Below are positions 15,788 through 17,275 of a stretch of DNA of 17,275 bases, one piece after another. The stretch lies in assembly GCA_029935275.1 (NCBI GenBank), contig JAOZKQ010000017.1, forward strand, positions 1-17,275, in the 5' to 3' direction. A program made the position numbers and the translations under genes. Every line of letters begins with the position of its first letter. Positions within the stretch are counted from its first letter, which is position 1. The notes beneath the pieces are model-generated. The model did no database searches. It was not told where the DNA came from and saw only the letters and a list, made by a program, of their open reading frames with translations. The DNA is from Bacteroidales bacterium. Its GTDB lineage: Bacteria > Bacteroidota > Bacteroidia > Bacteroidales > VadinHA17.

Positions 15788-16621
15788 ATGAATGTTAAAA
15801 TTATTAAAACAGAACTCGGAGTAATTGAATACTCTACGATAGGAAGAGGGAAACCTGTTTTATTTATACATGGCGGCCATACAAATTGTAATGAAACACT
15901 TTGGCATAAGGGATTTGATTTAAAGAAGTATCAGTTGATTACCCCTTCTCGCCCCGGCTATGGCAACACGCCCTTAAGTAACAATAAAACACCAATACAA
16001 CAGGCTGATTTGATCATTTCTTTGTTGGATTATCTGAATATTGACAAAGTGATTTTGTATGGGATTTCTGCCGGAGGCTTAACCACGCTCGAATTAGCCA
16101 GAAATTATCCGGACAGAGTAGAAAAGTTGATTTTAGCTTCTTCCATATCAAAAGAATGGTTAGATAAAAAAGGAAAACTTTATAAAACTGCAAAGCGGAT
16201 ATTTAACCCTAAGGTTGAGGGGTTAGTTTGGGGAATGACGCGATCTCTTTCGGGATTATTCCCGAATTGGATTGCAAAAAACTTTTATCCACAGTTCAGC
16301 TCCTCCCCTCCTCATAAACTTATAAAAGAAGATGTTAAAGAGTTGATGTCAATGCTTAAATATTTTAGATCAGGGGCCGGGTTCATTAATGATATAAACC
16401 AGAATATAGATCAAGATGTAGTTTCCCGAATAAAATGCTCAACCCTTATAATTCATAGCAAAAGTGATAATAGTGTTCCTTTTGAGCATGCTTTGCATTC
16501 GCATAAAATGATTGGAAATTCAAAGCTTGTTGAATTGAATAATGAATGGGGGCACTTATTTTGGATAGGTAGTGATGCGAATGTTTCAATAAATAAAACA
16601 ATAGAGTTTATAGCAAAATGA
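15788..16621 (+). CDS. Alpha/beta-fold hydrolase, cytoplasmic
   Basis: This 277-residue hydrolase of the Abhydrolase_1 type has the triad Ser94 in GISAGG (92-97), Asp227 in SKSDNSVPF and His256 in WGHLFW. The oxyanion loop is HGGHTN at 28-33 and a RPGYG motif lies at 55-59. A helical cap (about 120-205) covers the site. It has no signal peptide. It resembles the 8676 product only at the level of superfamily motifs. Its stop codon overlaps the start of the next gene (ATGA), which implies translational coupling with the membrane-anchored hydrolase. The substrate is unknown. Confidence 0.92.
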   Translation: MNVKIIKTELGVIEYSTIGRGKPVLFIHGGHTNCNETLWHKGFDLKKYQLITPSRPGYGNTPLSNNKTPIQQADLIISLLDYLNIDKVILYGISAGGLTTLELARNYPDRVEKLILASSISKEWLDKKGKLYKTAKRIFNPKVEGLVWGMTRSLSGLFPNWIAKNFYPQFSSSPPHKLIKEDVKELMSMLKYFRSGAGFINDINQNIDQDVVSRIKCSTLIIHSKSDNSVPFEHALHSHKMIGNSKLVELNNEWGHLFWIGSDANVSINKTIEFIAK

Positions 16622-17275
16622 GGCGAAAACTAAAGAAAATACTTTTAATCATTTTGATAGTAATTATTATTCCGTTTCTGGGACTTGAAATTTACTTTGA
16701 AGTTGATAATATTTTGCACGAAAAAAGGATTGAACAAATGAAGATAAATAATGAGATGAATATTCAGATTGAAAGTTCAGTTGAGCACAAAACATTAAAG
16801 GTGGATGATTATGAAATTCATTATTTCGTGTCCGGGAAAAAAAATAATGATCTAATTGTATTTCTGCACCCAGCATTTTCAGACCATAGAGTATTTGACC
16901 AGCAAATAGATTTTTTCTCAAAAAATTATAGGGTAATTACTATCGATCTAATCGGACACGGATTATCAAAAGCCAAAAAATCGAATGACAAAATAGACGC
17001 TTCTGCAAAACACATCCAAAAAATTCTTGATGTAGAAGGATTTGATAAAGCCCATCTTGTAGGAGTTTCAATGGGTTCTTTAATAGCTCAATATTTTGCC
17101 CTTAATTATCCCGAAAAAACAAAATCGCTGACCGCATTGGGTTCATACAACATAAATAAAGAAAATAAAGAAGTTGCAAAGGCGCAAAGGTCTGTAAACT
17201 TAAATTTAGTAATCAGGGCCGTTTTCTCAATGAAATCATTTAGAAAGAAAACATCGCAACAGATTTGTAAATCTG
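16618..17275 (+). CDS. Membrane-anchored alpha/beta hydrolase, 3' end beyond window
   Basis: An open frame from the ATG at 16618 runs to the window edge (219 codons), so the gene is partial. The N-terminus is a positively charged start followed by one hydrophobic helix (about 8-22, KKILLIILIVIIIPFL), fitting a signal anchor. The hydrolase domain then starts near residue 60, with VFLHPA at 81-86 as oxyanion region, DLIGHGLS at 110-117 and the nucleophile Ser151 in GVSMGS (149-154). The acid and histidine lie beyond the window. The start overlaps the previous stop by four bases. Unlike the upstream partner, its catalytic domain would face the periplasm. Confidence 0.88.
   Translation, partial: MRRKLKKILLIILIVIIIPFLGLEIYFEVDNILHEKRIEQMKINNEMNIQIESSVEHKTLKVDDYEIHYFVSGKKNNDLIVFLHPAFSDHRVFDQQIDFFSKNYRVITIDLIGHGLSKAKKSNDKIDASAKHIQKILDVEGFDKAHLVGVSMGSLIAQYFALNYPEKTKSLTALGSYNINKENKEVAKAQRSVNLNLVIRAVFSMKSFRKKTSQQICKS

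Noticed and set aside
16667..16921. 84-codon minus-strand open frame at the right edge
   Set aside because: It is antisense to the membrane-anchored hydrolase, whose plus-strand frame is open to the window end and carries the hydrolase motifs.
1..17275. CRISPR array, tRNA, rRNA or phage genes
   Set aside because: No spaced repeat series with unique spacers, no cloverleaf-like segment and no phage structural or integrase genes were seen on either strand.

Overview
The window reads as AT-rich chromosomal DNA from a member of the Bacteroidota. The evidence is a promoter of the TAnnTTTG type, weak or absent Shine-Dalgarno sites at most starts, signal peptides ending in S|Q or A|Q, a secreted carboxypeptidase-regulatory-like domain of the kind found at the N-terminus of this phylum's TonB-dependent receptors, and an NtrY/NtrC-type pair divergent from a LolD/MacB-type ABC transporter. 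I cannot name the genus.

Layout. Bases 1-214 hold no gene but carry a set of short direct and inverted repeats with 24-base spacing, resembling the ends of an IS21-family element. Bases 215-2961 (minus strand) encode a membrane histidine kinase and a sigma-54-type response regulator, in an apparent operon read from a promoter near 3029-3060. Going rightward, 3244-3573 encodes a small secreted domain protein that looks decayed at its 3' side. It is followed by an ABC ATPase (3808-4482) and an FtsX/MacB-like permease (4518-6872), the likely target of the two-component system. A WD40-repeat fragment (6889-7251) and a 350-base gene-free stretch with debris separate this module from the next.

The second module begins at a strong palindrome and its partial copy, which flank a promoter just upstream of a TetR-family regulator (7603-8154). 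From there to the right edge every gene is on the plus strand: a second small carboxypeptidase-regulatory-like protein (8241-8633), an alpha/beta hydrolase (8676-9479), a secreted alpha/beta hydrolase with a TPR-like tail (9525-11030), an amidohydrolase (11043-11864), a secreted Fes/EstD-type esterase (11919-12725), a serine beta-lactamase-like esterase (12800-14005), a short-chain dehydrogenase-like protein that lacks the catalytic tyrosine (14042-14947), a DUF4386 membrane protein (15077-15754), an alpha/beta hydrolase (15788-16621) and a membrane-anchored alpha/beta hydrolase cut by the window end (16618 onward).

Interpretation. The left module looks like a two-component-controlled export or envelope-stress transporter. 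The right module looks like a TetR-controlled collection of seven hydrolases spread over cytoplasm, periplasm and membrane, which would suit step-by-step breakdown or detoxification of an ester or amide compound; no substrate can be read from the sequence. The two modules share one odd item: each starts with a small secreted domain protein, and the two proteins are related to each other down to the same short C-terminal motif.
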